Shown here piece by piece: positions 7,096 through 15,249 of a DNA stretch of 64,000 bases (the stretch's first letter is position 1; each line of letters starts with the position of its first letter). The stretch comes from Streptomyces rhizosphaerihabitans (GTDB taxonomy: Bacteria; Actinomycetota; Actinomycetes; Streptomycetales; Streptomycetaceae). Where the stretch lies: positions 1-64,000 of the forward strand of contig NZ_JAODTZ010000025.1 of assembly GCF_025399795.1 (NCBI RefSeq). Reading direction: 5' to 3'. The notes under the pieces were generated by a model, which worked only from the letters and a program-made list of their open reading frames with translations, searched no databases and had not been told where the DNA came from. The translations under genes were made by a program, and so were the position numbers.

Positions 7096-7915
7096 ACCGT
7101 CGGAGGGGTCGGGTCCCCCCGCGAACGAACCTCATGAGTACCGGCAGGCGGCCGAGTCGTTCGGCTCCGACGCCGAGCGCTACGACCGGGCACGGCCGCG
7201 CTATCCAGAGGCCCTGGTGGAGCGGATCGTCTCCGGCAACCCCGGCACCGGCCTCCTGGACGTCGGCTGTGGCACCGGCATCGCGGCCCGGCAGTTCCAG
7301 GCCGCGGGCTGCACCGTCCTCGGGGTCGATCCCGACCCGCGGATGGCCGATGTCGCACGGCGGCTCGGCACCGAGGTCGAGGTGGCGAGGTTCGAGGCCT
7401 GGGATCCGGCCGGGCGGGACTTCGACGCGGTCGTCGCCGCCCAGTCCTGGCACTGGGTCGATCCGGTCGTGGGAGCCGCCGTGGCGCAGCGGGTGCTGCG
7501 GCCGCGCGGGCGGTTCGCCGCGTTCTGGCATGTGCTCCAGTTGCCGGCCGAGGTGGGGAAAGCCACCGCCGCGGCCTGCCGGAGGGCGATGCCCGACTCG
7601 CCGTTCGACTTCGAGGCGATGACGAGACCGGCCGTGGACGTCTACCGGCCGATGCTCGCCAAGGCGGCGGACGGGATCCGCGAGGTGGGCGGATTCGACG
7701 AACCGGAGGAGTGGACCTTCACCTGGGAGTGGTCCTACACCCGGGACGCGTGGCTCGACGTGATGCCGACCCAGGGTGCCCTGACCCGGCTCCCCGCGGA
7801 CACGCTGGCATCCGTGCTGGAGGAGGTGGGCACAGCCATCGACGCGATGGGAGGCCGTTTCACGATGCCCTACACGACGGTGGCGGTCACCGCGGTGAGG
7901 GCCGGCGCGGCCTGA
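7085..7915 (+). CDS. Class I SAM-dependent methyltransferase
   Basis: 276 aa. Methyltransferase_11-type fold: motif I LLDVGCGTGIAARQF near residue 58, acidic motif II (VLGVDPDPRMADVARR), motif III FDAVVAAQSWHWVDP, then ALVERI-type helices and a C-terminal substrate domain. The QSWHWVD signature is common in UbiE/trans-aconitate-like enzymes. The substrate cannot be deduced. The only suitable in-frame start is ATG 7085, which has no Shine-Dalgarno and lies inside a palindromic operator, suggesting a leaderless or nearly leaderless mRNA repressed directly by the divergent TetR. Confidence 0.9.
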   Translation: MPTIPSEGSGPPANEPHEYRQAAESFGSDAERYDRARPRYPEALVERIVSGNPGTGLLDVGCGTGIAARQFQAAGCTVLGVDPDPRMADVARRLGTEVEVARFEAWDPAGRDFDAVVAAQSWHWVDPVVGAAVAQRVLRPRGRFAAFWHVLQLPAEVGKATAAACRRAMPDSPFDFEAMTRPAVDVYRPMLAKAADGIREVGGFDEPEEWTFTWEWSYTRDAWLDVMPTQGALTRLPADTLASVLEEVGTAIDAMGGRFTMPYTTVAVTAVRAGAA

Positions 7916-8048
7916 CCGTCTCCGGCCGGCTGGGCTCGACTGTCTCCGGTCGGCTCGGCTTGACCGGCGCCGACCGGCACGACTTCAACCGTCACCGACC
8001 GGCTCGGCGTGACCGCCTCCGACCGGCGCGGGCCTGGACCGCCTCAGG
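7914..8048. repeat. Degenerate tandem repeats of about 24 bp
   Basis: Starting at the methyltransferase stop codon, five full and one partial unit follow one another (7914-7937, 7938-7961, 7962-7987, 7988-8010, 8011-8036, 8037-8048). Each resembles GACCGTCTCCGACCGGCTCG. The remainder to 8366 is GC-rich, with further short repeats (CCTGTGCCGT twice) and no gene. Confidence 0.7.
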
Positions 8049-8366
8049 CCCATTCCCCTGGTCCGGGCCGGAGACGGCCTGTGCCGTCGGGCCCGGGTCC
8101 GACCTGAGCCTCAGGTCCAGGCCGAACCTGTGCCGTAGGTCCGGCCCTGGTCGGTGCTTCCGGTCCCCACCCGCAGGGCCGTGAAGGGCGCGGCTCGGTT
8201 CCGGCAGCCTATGGACGGCTGCTCCGGACACCACCCTCTGCCCCACGTCCGCACGGTGACCGCCCCGACCACTGACGCCGGCCCCGGTCCCGATGCCGAC
8301 ACCGGTACCGACCCCGACACCGTTCCAGCGGTACCGATCAGCCGGCTGCGGTCCCGCCCTCGCTCC

Positions 8367-8409
8367 CGGTGTGCTGTCGCCGCCGACTCGCGGCGGCGAC
8401 AGCACACCG
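8367..8409 (-). terminator. Strong 19-bp hairpin
   Basis: A perfect inverted repeat (CGGTGTGCTGTCGCCGCCG at 8367-8385, complement at 8391-8409) with a 5-nt loop lies 8 bp beyond the stop codon of the DUF4232 lipoprotein gene on the minus strand. It can also stop rightward transcription from the methyltransferase. Confidence 0.85.
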
Positions 8410-8416
8410 GTGATGG

Positions 8417-9145
8417 TCAGGAAGGCTTCGTCGCGGTGACGGCGGTGACCGTCGCCGTGTCGTCGCACTCGGCCAGCACACCGTCTTCGAGGGCCAGTTG
8501 GTGCGCTCCGCCGGAAGGGAGTGCCACCACCAGGGTCGGGTAGGTGACCGGTGTGGAACCGGACACGCAGTAGCCGTCGCCCTCACCCTGGACCTGCACG
8601 AACGTCACCTTGACCCAGGCCTTCGCCCCGGGTGCGAGCACCACCTTGGACGCGGAGCCCGTCGGGGTCACGGCCAGCGGGTGGTTCTTCTCGGGGGTTC
8701 CGTTGGCCGCTCCCGCCACGGTCGGATACCCCTGGACGACACACGACGCTCCGGACATGTTGGTGAATTCGACGATCGCCGCGCCGGTTCCGGTGCCCGC
8801 GGGCCGTACATCGGCCTGGTACATGAACGCCTTCAGGGACTCCCCTGCGCACGTCTTCGTCTTCGTCTTCGCCGCCGAGGTCGCGGACGCCGAAACCGGC
8901 GCCTCGGGAGTTGACCCGCCCGCGGGCTTGGCCGAGGTTCCCGTCCCGCCGGACGAGGTGGCGGGCGACGGTGAGCCGGCGGACGAGGCCGTAGGCCCGG
9001 CCGTCTTGTCCGACGGCGAAGCGGTGGAGCCCGCGGCGTCCGCGCCCGGCTGGCACGCGGTCATGAGAAGTGTGGCCGCCGACAGGGTCGCCATTGCCAG
9101 AGCGGCTCCGCGGACACGCGACCCGAAGTGCATCCCGTACTGCAT
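8417..9145 (-). CDS. DUF4232-type secreted lipoprotein
   Basis: 242 aa. A signal peptide ends in a lipobox (LLMTAC, Cys at about residue 31), so the mature protein is predicted to be lipid-anchored outside the membrane. A Ser/Thr/Ala/Gly/Pro-rich linker of about 65 residues follows. The C-terminal 140 residues match the DUF4232 pattern, including paired cysteines (TCAGESL, SCVVQGYP, YCVSGS), IVEFTNMSGASC and VVLAPGAKAWVKVTF. The function of DUF4232 is unknown; it is frequent in Streptomyces surface proteins. GGGGGA precedes ATG. It is followed by a strong terminator and preceded by another lipoprotein gene on the same strand, 238 bp away. Confidence 0.85.
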   Translation of the reverse strand: MQYGMHFGSRVRGAALAMATLSAATLLMTACQPGADAAGSTASPSDKTAGPTASSAGSPSPATSSGGTGTSAKPAGGSTPEAPVSASATSAAKTKTKTCAGESLKAFMYQADVRPAGTGTGAAIVEFTNMSGASCVVQGYPTVAGAANGTPEKNHPLAVTPTGSASKVVLAPGAKAWVKVTFVQVQGEGDGYCVSGSTPVTYPTLVVALPSGGAHQLALEDGVLAECDDTATVTAVTATKPS

Positions 9146-9383
9146 GAAGTCCCCCGATTGAGATGTTCAGGCGCCGGTCGCTCACCGGCACTCGTCGCTA
9201 CAGATCGCTGAGCGGCTTCCCGTGGTTCACCCGTGCACGGCGCTGTGACATGACGGTGACGGGGCGGGTACGGATCACGGATCAACAGATCACCGGGGCT
9301 GCCGGACGCGGACCAGGGCGGTGAAGGGGCTGCCGAGCCCGGTGACGTGCTGCTCGCCCTCGGGAAGAGGGTCGGGAAGGGCG

Positions 9384-10289
9384 TCACGAGGCCGTGCCGT
9401 CGAACGTGAACCGGAACGCGACCACGCCGTCGACGGTACTGCCCTCGGCGGTGAGCGATGCCCCGGAGCCGTCGAGCCGGCCCGCGAAGGTGGTGCCGGC
9501 CGCCAGCGCGTGCGGGAAGCCGCCGGGCATCTGGCCGAGGTCCGAGCGACAGGCGACGAGCAGGCCGGGCCAGTTGAGCAGGTTCAGGACGATGGCCTGC
9601 TGGGCGTGCGGGTCCGTGAGCCTGGCGTCCAGTTCACCGTCGGACCAGCCGATGTTCCAGTAGGTCAGCAGGAGGTTCGGATCCCGGGGGTTGCCCGCGA
9701 GGTCCTGGCTGGAAGTCGTGCTGACCGACGAGGACCAGAAGGAAACCGCTCCGGGCTGTGAGGGATTGCCCGCCGCGAACAGCATCGAGAACGGGTTGCT
9801 CTCGGTCTCGCCACCGCCGGTCCGCGGCCTGCTCAGGTTGAGCGTGTTGTTCATGGAGTAGGTCCGGCTGCCCGCCAGCCGCCGGGAGCCGTCGGTCGAG
9901 CAGTAGTCGTAGATGTCGACGGAGACGTCGGCCGTACCGCTGTACGCCTTGCCCCACAGGGCCGACGCGTCCGAACTGTCGGCGGACACGGGTTCGTCCG
10001 ACGTCACCGTCGGCGCAGGCTCCTCCGTCGGCGTCTCCGTCGGCGTCGGTACGTCGCTGACCGTGGGCGTCGGCTCCGGCGGGGAGGCGGACGCGGATGG
10101 CGGCGGGCCGGACTCCAAGGTGCTCGCGGAGGCCGTCGGCGCATCGGCCGTCGCCGCGCCGTCGTTCCCGCACCCGGTCAGCGACGCGCACAGGAGCCCC
10201 GTTCCCAGCACCGCGATGATGCGGCCTCGAATGTTCTTGGCCGCTCTTCTGCTTTCGGGCACTCTTCGCACACGCGTCATGGCAGGCAT
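9384..10289 (-). CDS. Hypothetical secreted lipoprotein
   Basis: 301 aa. A basic N-terminus (VRRVPESRRAAKNIRGR), a hydrophobic core and the lipobox LTGC predict a lipoprotein. A low-complexity linker rich in Ser, Thr, Pro and Glu (about residues 45-105) leads to a 190-residue globular domain with features of a beta-rich fold (SALWGKAYSGTADVSVDIYD, NLSRPRTGGG, VVAFRFTFDGTAS). Two cysteines (YDYCSTDG, VACRSDLG) may form a disulfide. I do not recognise the family. The start is the ATG directly after GGGGAGGGGAGTGTC. It is divergent from the response-regulator gene, separated by about 230 bp that should hold both promoters. Confidence 0.75.
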   Translation of the reverse strand: MPAMTRVRRVPESRRAAKNIRGRIIAVLGTGLLCASLTGCGNDGAATADAPTASASTLESGPPPSASASPPEPTPTVSDVPTPTETPTEEPAPTVTSDEPVSADSSDASALWGKAYSGTADVSVDIYDYCSTDGSRRLAGSRTYSMNNTLNLSRPRTGGGETESNPFSMLFAAGNPSQPGAVSFWSSSVSTTSSQDLAGNPRDPNLLLTYWNIGWSDGELDARLTDPHAQQAIVLNLLNWPGLLVACRSDLGQMPGGFPHALAAGTTFAGRLDGSGASLTAEGSTVDGVVAFRFTFDGTAS

Positions 10290-10521
10290 GACACTCCCCT
10301 CCCCACGCCGGGCCGCCCCCCCACGAGCACCCAGGACATGCGGGACATTACGCTGCGAGGTCGCTCCCTATACCCGCCGTAAAGTCCTTCGTTACCGTTT
10401 CGTGCCTGCCCACAGCGTCATGGACGGGGCCTCGCGAGTCCGCCGCCGAAGCTGCTGGTGCACCATGGGCGACGAAACGGGCCGGCCGACCGGCCTGTTC
10501 CTCCGAGTTGGGGTGTGGGTG

Positions 10522-11226
10522 ATGGGCGGAGATCGGGGCCGGGTCCTCGTCGTCGACGACGACGCGGCGATACGACGGTCACTCGAACGCGGTCTGCGGC
10601 TGGGCGGTTTCACCGTGGATCTCGCCGACGGCGGCCGGCCCGCGCTGGCCGTGGTCCGGCGGACACCGCCGGACGCCATCGTGCTGGACATCTCCATGCC
10701 CGGCCTCAGCGGCATCGACGTGTGCCGGACGCTGCGCGAGGAGGACAACGACGTACCGGTCCTGATGCTCTCCGCGCTCGACGAGACCGGTGACCGGATC
10801 GCGGGGCTGCAGGCCGGTGGCGACGACTACCTGGTGAAGCCGTTCGCCCTGCAGGAGTTGGTGCTCCGGCTCCAGGCGCTGCTGCGGCGCCGGCCACCGA
10901 GGGACACCGACACCGTACGGGTGGGCGGGCTGTCGCTGGATCCCGCGTCCCGCCTGGTCAGCCTCGACGGGCGGCAACTGGAGCTGACACGGCGTGAGTT
11001 CGAGCTGCTGCATGTCCTGGCGCGCAACGCGGGCATCGTGCTCAGCCGTGATCAGCTCCTCGACCGGGTCTGGGGCTACGACTTCGACGTGCGCACCGAC
11101 GCGGTGGACACGTTCGTGAGTTACCTGCGGCGCAAGCTGGAGGCACCGGGCCGGGCCCGGATCATCCACACCGTACGAGGAGTGGGCTTCGTGCTGCGCG
11201 ACGACGGGCCGGAGGCCGGACGATGA
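10522..11226 (+). CDS. OmpR-family response regulator
   Basis: 234 aa. The receiver domain spans residues about 7-118, with the acidic pocket VVDDD at 10-14, phosphoacceptor D56 (IVLDISMPG) and the KPF lysine. A winged-helix DNA-binding domain follows (ELTRREFELLHVLARNAG, TVRGVGFVLR). ATG 10522 directly follows a GTG and GGGTGTGG; longer in-frame starts exist upstream but would add non-conserved sequence. Its stop overlaps the start of the histidine kinase gene by 4 nt (ATGA), so the two are co-translated. It is the first gene of a four-gene operon ending in small exported proteins. Confidence 0.94.
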   Translation: MGGDRGRVLVVDDDAAIRRSLERGLRLGGFTVDLADGGRPALAVVRRTPPDAIVLDISMPGLSGIDVCRTLREEDNDVPVLMLSALDETGDRIAGLQAGGDDYLVKPFALQELVLRLQALLRRRPPRDTDTVRVGGLSLDPASRLVSLDGRQLELTRREFELLHVLARNAGIVLSRDQLLDRVWGYDFDVRTDAVDTFVSYLRRKLEAPGRARIIHTVRGVGFVLRDDGPEAGR

Positions 11227-12713
11227 GGCTGTCCACCCGCATCGCGCTCGCCGTCGGCGCGACCGTGCCGATCTTGGTGCTGGCCACCGGCTGGCTGCTG
11301 CTGCGGCTGGTCGCGGCGGATCTGCACGACCAGCAGGACACGCACCTGCGGCAGAGCGCGGCGGCCGTGGCGAAGGACGCTCGCGGGCTGCTGCGCGCGA
11401 GTGCCGCCGACCGGTCTGCGGCGGTGGAACAGGCCCGCGAACGGCGGCTGTTCACCTCCGCTCTGGACGTCGGTGTGCGGCTGACCGGTCCCGGCGGGAC
11501 CTTCATGGGCGGCCCGCAGCCGGAGCAGGGCGTGTCGCTTCCCGCGAGCGCGCCGGTGCCGGTCACTCTGCGGGCCGACGGGGACAGCTGGCGGGTTCTG
11601 TCGACGCGGGTGTCCGGTGGGCGGCCCGGAGTGCGCGGCACGCTCTGGCTGTTCGCGCCCGACACCTCCGCGGACACCCAACTGCGGCTGGTGCGCAGGC
11701 GCGTGGTGTCGGTGGCGCTGCTCGCCGCGCCGCTGTCCGGACTGCTAGCCGGTGCGGTGGCCGGGCGCGCGAGTCGTCCGCTCAGGCGCCTGCGGGACAG
11801 CGCGAGCGGTCTGGATCCGCGGACCAGTACCGCTCGCCTCGATCACACGCCGGCCCGGATCGCCGAGGTCGACGATCTGGCGCACACCCTCCAGACGGTC
11901 CTGAGCCGCTACGACGAACAGGCCGCGAGGACCGGGGAGGCGCTCGCCACCGCCCGCTCCTTCGCCTCGGCCGCCGCGCACGAACTGCGCACTCCGCTGA
12001 TGAGCATGCAGACCAATCTGGAGATCCTCACCGGGCATCCAGGCCTTCCCGCTCCCGACCGCGACGAGGTCCTCGAGGACCTGCGCCGCGAACACGCCCG
12101 ACTGCTGGGGCTGTTGGTCATGCTGCGCGAACTCGGTCGCGGTGACCTGGTCGAGGCGGACGCCTTCGGTCCGGTGGACCTCGCGGACGTCGTCGAGGCG
12201 AGTGTGCGGGAGCAGCGGCGGCGCCATCCGCTCGCGCGCATCGTCGGCGACTGTCCGCCGGGTCTGCGGGTGTACGGCTGGGAACCCGGGCTGCGCACGG
12301 TCCTGGACAATCTCGTCATCAACGCGCTGGTGCACGGCGGCTGTACCGACGGCCGCCCCGCGCACATCGGTGTCACGGTGCGCGCGAGCGGCGACCACGC
12401 CCTCCTGTTCGTCGACGACCAGGGGCCGGGTATCGCACCCGAGCGTCGCGGCGAGGTATTCGGACGGTTCGAGCGCCGCCCGGACAGTCCGGGTTCGGGC
12501 CTCGGACTCACCCTGGTCGCCCAGCAGATCGACCTGCACCGGGGCCGTATCCGTGTCCTCGATGCGCCGGGGGGAACGGGGACCCGGATCGAGGTCGTGC
12601 TCCCGCTCATGGACGGCGGGGCCGGGACGGAGGCGACGCTCCCGCTGCAGCGCAACTGGATGATCACGACCGCCCGTGCCCTGCCACAAGAATTCCACAA
12701 AGAAGACTCCTAG
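11223..12713 (+). CDS. Two-component sensor histidine kinase
   Basis: 496 aa. TM1 at about 7-29 and TM2 near 160-180 flank an extracellular sensor of about 125 residues; a HAMP-like linker (GRASRPLRRLRDSA) follows. The HisKA domain carries the phosphorylated H253 (SAAAHELRTPL). HATPase_c motifs are present: N box DNLVINALVHGG, G1 DDQGPGIAP, F box FGRFERR, G2 GSGLGLTLV. It overlaps the response regulator by 4 nt and is its likely partner. The stimulus is unknown; the two small exported proteins downstream may be accessory sensors or targets. Confidence 0.93.
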   Translation: MRLSTRIALAVGATVPILVLATGWLLLRLVAADLHDQQDTHLRQSAAAVAKDARGLLRASAADRSAAVEQARERRLFTSALDVGVRLTGPGGTFMGGPQPEQGVSLPASAPVPVTLRADGDSWRVLSTRVSGGRPGVRGTLWLFAPDTSADTQLRLVRRRVVSVALLAAPLSGLLAGAVAGRASRPLRRLRDSASGLDPRTSTARLDHTPARIAEVDDLAHTLQTVLSRYDEQAARTGEALATARSFASAAAHELRTPLMSMQTNLEILTGHPGLPAPDRDEVLEDLRREHARLLGLLVMLRELGRGDLVEADAFGPVDLADVVEASVREQRRRHPLARIVGDCPPGLRVYGWEPGLRTVLDNLVINALVHGGCTDGRPAHIGVTVRASGDHALLFVDDQGPGIAPERRGEVFGRFERRPDSPGSGLGLTLVAQQIDLHRGRIRVLDAPGGTGTRIEVVLPLMDGGAGTEATLPLQRNWMITTARALPQEFHKEDS

Positions 12714-12760
12714 CTTTCCGGACGTGCGGGCAACCGCCCCGGAACGAAAAGGAGTTCAGC

Positions 12761-13192
12761 ATGTCGAGTACGTCGAGGACGCGGATGCCGGCGGCATCGA
12801 GGACCAGGACGACCGTCGTCTCGCTGATGGCGGTCGGCGCGCTGCTCGGCGCCGCGGGCGCCGCGTCGGCCGACGGCACCGGGAAGCAGCCGTCGGGAGC
12901 ACCTACGGGCGACGGCGCGAAGGCGCTCTGCAAGCGGGCGCCGAAGATCGACCAGCGGATCGACCGCATCCTCGAACGGCTGAACGGGGATGCCTCGCAG
13001 CGCGGTTCGATCGCCCGTCTGGAACAGCGCGTGGCCAATGCCAAGTCCGCCGGGCACACGCAGATCGAGGCCTACCTCAACGACCGGCTGACCTTCCGGC
13101 GCTCGCTCGCGCCGACCCTGGAGAGCCGTCAGAAGGATCTGGCGGACGTCCAGAAGTGGTGCACGAGCCACGACGACGGAGCGAAGTCCTGA
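12761..13192 (+). CDS. Small secreted helical protein of the two-component operon
   Basis: 143 aa. A signal peptide (TTVVSLMAVGALLGAAGAAS, cleavage near ASA-DG) precedes a mature domain of about 100 residues. The mature domain contains two cysteines (ALCKRAPKID and VQKWCTSHDD) and charged amphipathic helices (IDQRIDRILERLNGDASQRG). No enzyme motif is visible. AAAAGGAG lies 7 nt before ATG, and only 47 bp separate it from the kinase gene. Co-transcription with the two-component system suggests it modulates or is regulated by that system. The family is not known to me. Confidence 0.8.
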   Translation: MSSTSRTRMPAASRTRTTVVSLMAVGALLGAAGAASADGTGKQPSGAPTGDGAKALCKRAPKIDQRIDRILERLNGDASQRGSIARLEQRVANAKSAGHTQIEAYLNDRLTFRRSLAPTLESRQKDLADVQKWCTSHDDGAKS

Positions 13193-13386
13193 TGCGCGCA
13201 CGGCACTTGGCCCTGGCCCTCGCCGCGACCGCGCTGCTCCTGACCGCGTGCGGCGGCCCCACCGACACCACCAACGCCCCCGCCTCTCCCGCCCCGGCCT
13301 CCACGGACCTCACCCATCTGCAGAAACTGGTCGACGGTGCGGAGTCCGCGGCGAGTTCGGCCGAGTCGGACATGGCCCGGGAATAG
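13192..13386 (+). CDS. Small lipoprotein
   Basis: 64 aa. MRARHLALALAATALLLTAC is a complete lipoprotein signal peptide with lipobox LTAC at residues 17-20. A short Pro/Ala/Ser/Thr linker and a single helix (THLQKLVDGAESAASSAESD) follow. Its ATG overlaps the preceding stop codon (TGATG), so it is translationally coupled. The mature chain is only about 45 residues, reminiscent of small Lpp-like anchored helices. It is the last gene of the response regulator-kinase operon. Confidence 0.8.
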   Translation: MRARHLALALAATALLLTACGGPTDTTNAPASPAPASTDLTHLQKLVDGAESAASSAESDMARE

Positions 13387-13444
13387 GGGCTGCCGTCGTC
13401 CGCCCCGGCGGTGTGCGGGAGTTCACGCGGCCGGGGCGTTCGGG

Positions 13445-14164
13445 TCATCGGCCGGTCACGCGGCCCAGGCGGTCCCGACTCAGCGGTTCCGTCGGTTCCT
13501 TGGACATCGGGCGTACGCCCTGGACGTACGTCAGCCACGGGCGGACGTCGCCGCTCCCCCGTATCTCGAAGCCCGCGCCGGTGATGAAGCCGTCCAGCAG
13601 GTCGGTCCGGTTGTGGGACATGGCGTGGCCCAGGCCACCGTGCACCAGATGGCGCCCGACGGCGCTCCTCGGCGGCCGGAACTCGACGATCAGCAGTCGT
13701 CCGCCGGGCCGCAGGACGCGCCACATCTCCTGGAGGGCCGCCGGCCGGAGTTCTTCCGGCAGGTGGTGCAGCATCAAGCTCGTGACAACCGTGTCGAACG
13801 ATCCGTCCGGCAGGTCGAGGGCCTCCGCGACCCCTTCCCGGTAGGTGCACGCGGCGCCCTGTCCGGCCCTGTTCCTGCGCCGCGCGTAGGCGAGCACGGA
13901 GGGCGACGGGTCCACTCCCGTCACCGTTCCCTCCGGTCCGACGGCGGCGGCCATGCGCCGGGTCAGATACCCGGTGCCGCAGCCCACGTCCAGCACGCGG
14001 TCCCCGGTTTCGGCCCCGCTCAGCGCGGCCAGCCGGGAGAAGGCCCGGTTCCGTCGGCCCGCGAAGCAGAACGCGCCGCACAGTTCGTAGGTGCGCGGGG
14101 CTCCGATCGTCACCCCTGGGGTGTCCGCGTGCGGTTTTCCTTGCATGAGACGCCCGATGGACAT
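13445..14164 (-). CDS. UbiE/Methyltransferase_11-type methyltransferase
   Basis: 239 aa from ATG 14164, preceded by AAGGAG; upstream in-frame codons run into the divergent regulator's promoter. Motif I is DRVLDVGCGTGYLTRRMA (about residue 60), with GTVTGVDPSPSVLAYAR, then DLPDGSFDTVVTSLMLHHL, the classic signature of ubiquinone/menaquinone-type C-methyltransferases, and VLRPGGRLLIVEFRPP. The N-terminus is a 45-residue extension with two cysteines (LCGAFCFAGRRNR). It is divergent from a TetR gene with two palindromic operators between, so it is probably repressed until a ligand (perhaps its own substrate) binds. The substrate is unknown. Confidence 0.9.
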   Translation of the reverse strand: MSIGRLMQGKPHADTPGVTIGAPRTYELCGAFCFAGRRNRAFSRLAALSGAETGDRVLDVGCGTGYLTRRMAAAVGPEGTVTGVDPSPSVLAYARRRNRAGQGAACTYREGVAEALDLPDGSFDTVVTSLMLHHLPEELRPAALQEMWRVLRPGGRLLIVEFRPPRSAVGRHLVHGGLGHAMSHNRTDLLDGFITGAGFEIRGSGDVRPWLTYVQGVRPMSKEPTEPLSRDRLGRVTGR

Positions 14165-14181
14165 ACCGGCCACACTCCTTA

Positions 14182-14226
14182 ACTTAGCGATGACTAAGTA
14201 CGGATCTAACTTAGTCTCGACTAAGA
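14182..14226. promoter_or_regulatory. Paired TetR-type operators
   Basis: Two copies of ACTTAG-N6-CTAAG(T/A) lie at 14182-14199 and 14209-14226, centres 27 bp apart, between the divergent methyltransferase and TetR genes. They are conspicuously AT-rich for this genome and are the expected binding sites of the adjacent TetR protein. Confidence 0.85.
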
Positions 14227-14246
14227 AAACCCGCAAGGGGCCTACG

Positions 14247-14942
14247 ATGGCGTGTGTGACCGACGCCGAGAAGACCCCCGCCCACCAGGGCAAGGCCCGT
14301 ACCCGTACCCGGATGCCCGCCGCCGAGCGGCGCGCCTCGATCCTGGCCGCGGCCACCGAGGTCTTCTCCGAGACCGGCTACGAGAGGGGCAAGGTGTCCG
14401 ACATCGCCCGGCGCGTCGGGGTCACGGAACCGGTGGTCTTCCAGAACTTCGGCTCCAAGTCCGCCCTCTACCAGGCGGCCCTGGACCATGTGACCAGCGC
14501 TGTCACCGCGCTCCTGACCGAGGCCGCCGACACCGGACGCCCGGTCCCCGAAGTGCTGGCCGCCTTCCTGGACCCGGCCCACATGGACCGCTTCCACCAG
14601 CGTGGCGCCCACGGTTTCCTCTTCGCCGACGCGGCGGCCCTCGCCCACGACCCGGCCCTCGGCGAGGCCGCCCGGCACATCCACCAGAACTTCGCCGAGG
14701 CCCTCGCGGGCTTGCTGCGCCGCGGGCAGAGCGCCGGTGACATCCGCGACGACATCAGCGCGGACACCGCCGCCTGGTGGCTGATCTCGCTGCTCGCCGG
14801 GCGCCCGCTGCGCAGTGCGGTGATGCCGGACCGGGCCGCCGCGGAGGCCCGATTGACGGACATGGCACTGCGGTCGCTGCTGCCCCCGAGCGGCGAGCAC
14901 GCCCCGGAACACCCGGCAGGCGATCAGTCGCCCCGCAGGTGA
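14247..14942 (+). CDS. TetR/AcrR family transcriptional regulator
   Basis: 231 aa from ATG 14247, preceded by AAGGGG; a GTG at 14256 is possible. The HTH is standard (ERRASILAAATEVFSETGYE, then VSDIARRVGVTEPVVFQNFG, SKSALYQAALDHV). The C-terminal domain has the Trp pair AWWLISLLAGRPLRS seen in AcrR-like regulators of drug or lipid genes. It is divergent from the methyltransferase, with paired palindromes between. I infer it represses both. The AT-rich operators overlap the likely promoters. Confidence 0.9.
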   Translation: MACVTDAEKTPAHQGKARTRTRMPAAERRASILAAATEVFSETGYERGKVSDIARRVGVTEPVVFQNFGSKSALYQAALDHVTSAVTALLTEAADTGRPVPEVLAAFLDPAHMDRFHQRGAHGFLFADAAALAHDPALGEAARHIHQNFAEALAGLLRRGQSAGDIRDDISADTAAWWLISLLAGRPLRSAVMPDRAAAEARLTDMALRSLLPPSGEHAPEHPAGDQSPRR

Positions 14943-15249
14943 CACCGAGAATCTCGGCGCGTACAGCGGATCCCGGAGCACGCGAGAGATCCCGGAACAC
15001 GCGAGGGAATGATCGCCGCCGCGCTCGGTCACATCGCCTTCCGGCGCCCGGCGCGCCCTGCCGCGCCGCCGTCCGGCGCCCGCCGCACCGGGTCACATCG
15101 CCCCCCGACCCGGCCTCCCCGTAGAATTACGACTTTGTGGACCAAAAAAGGACATGGTTCGCGAGAAGACCTCCTCCGGTGATTCAGCCGTCGAAGTCGT
15201 CCCATGGCACGGGGGTGCCCAGCCGGACGCACAGCAGAGGTGATTTCCG
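14943..15249. other. Intergenic region upstream of the SpoIIE-like gene
   Basis: 307 bp with no gene. It begins with two adjacent 19-bp near-copies (GATCCCGGAGCACGCGAGA at 14970-14988, and a variant at 14988-15006) and carries GGTCACATCGCC twice. The AT-rich stretch at 15121-15150 (TAGAATTACGACTTTGTGG and an A-run) is the most promoter-like part. GAGGTGAT precedes the GTG start of the next gene. Confidence 0.45.
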
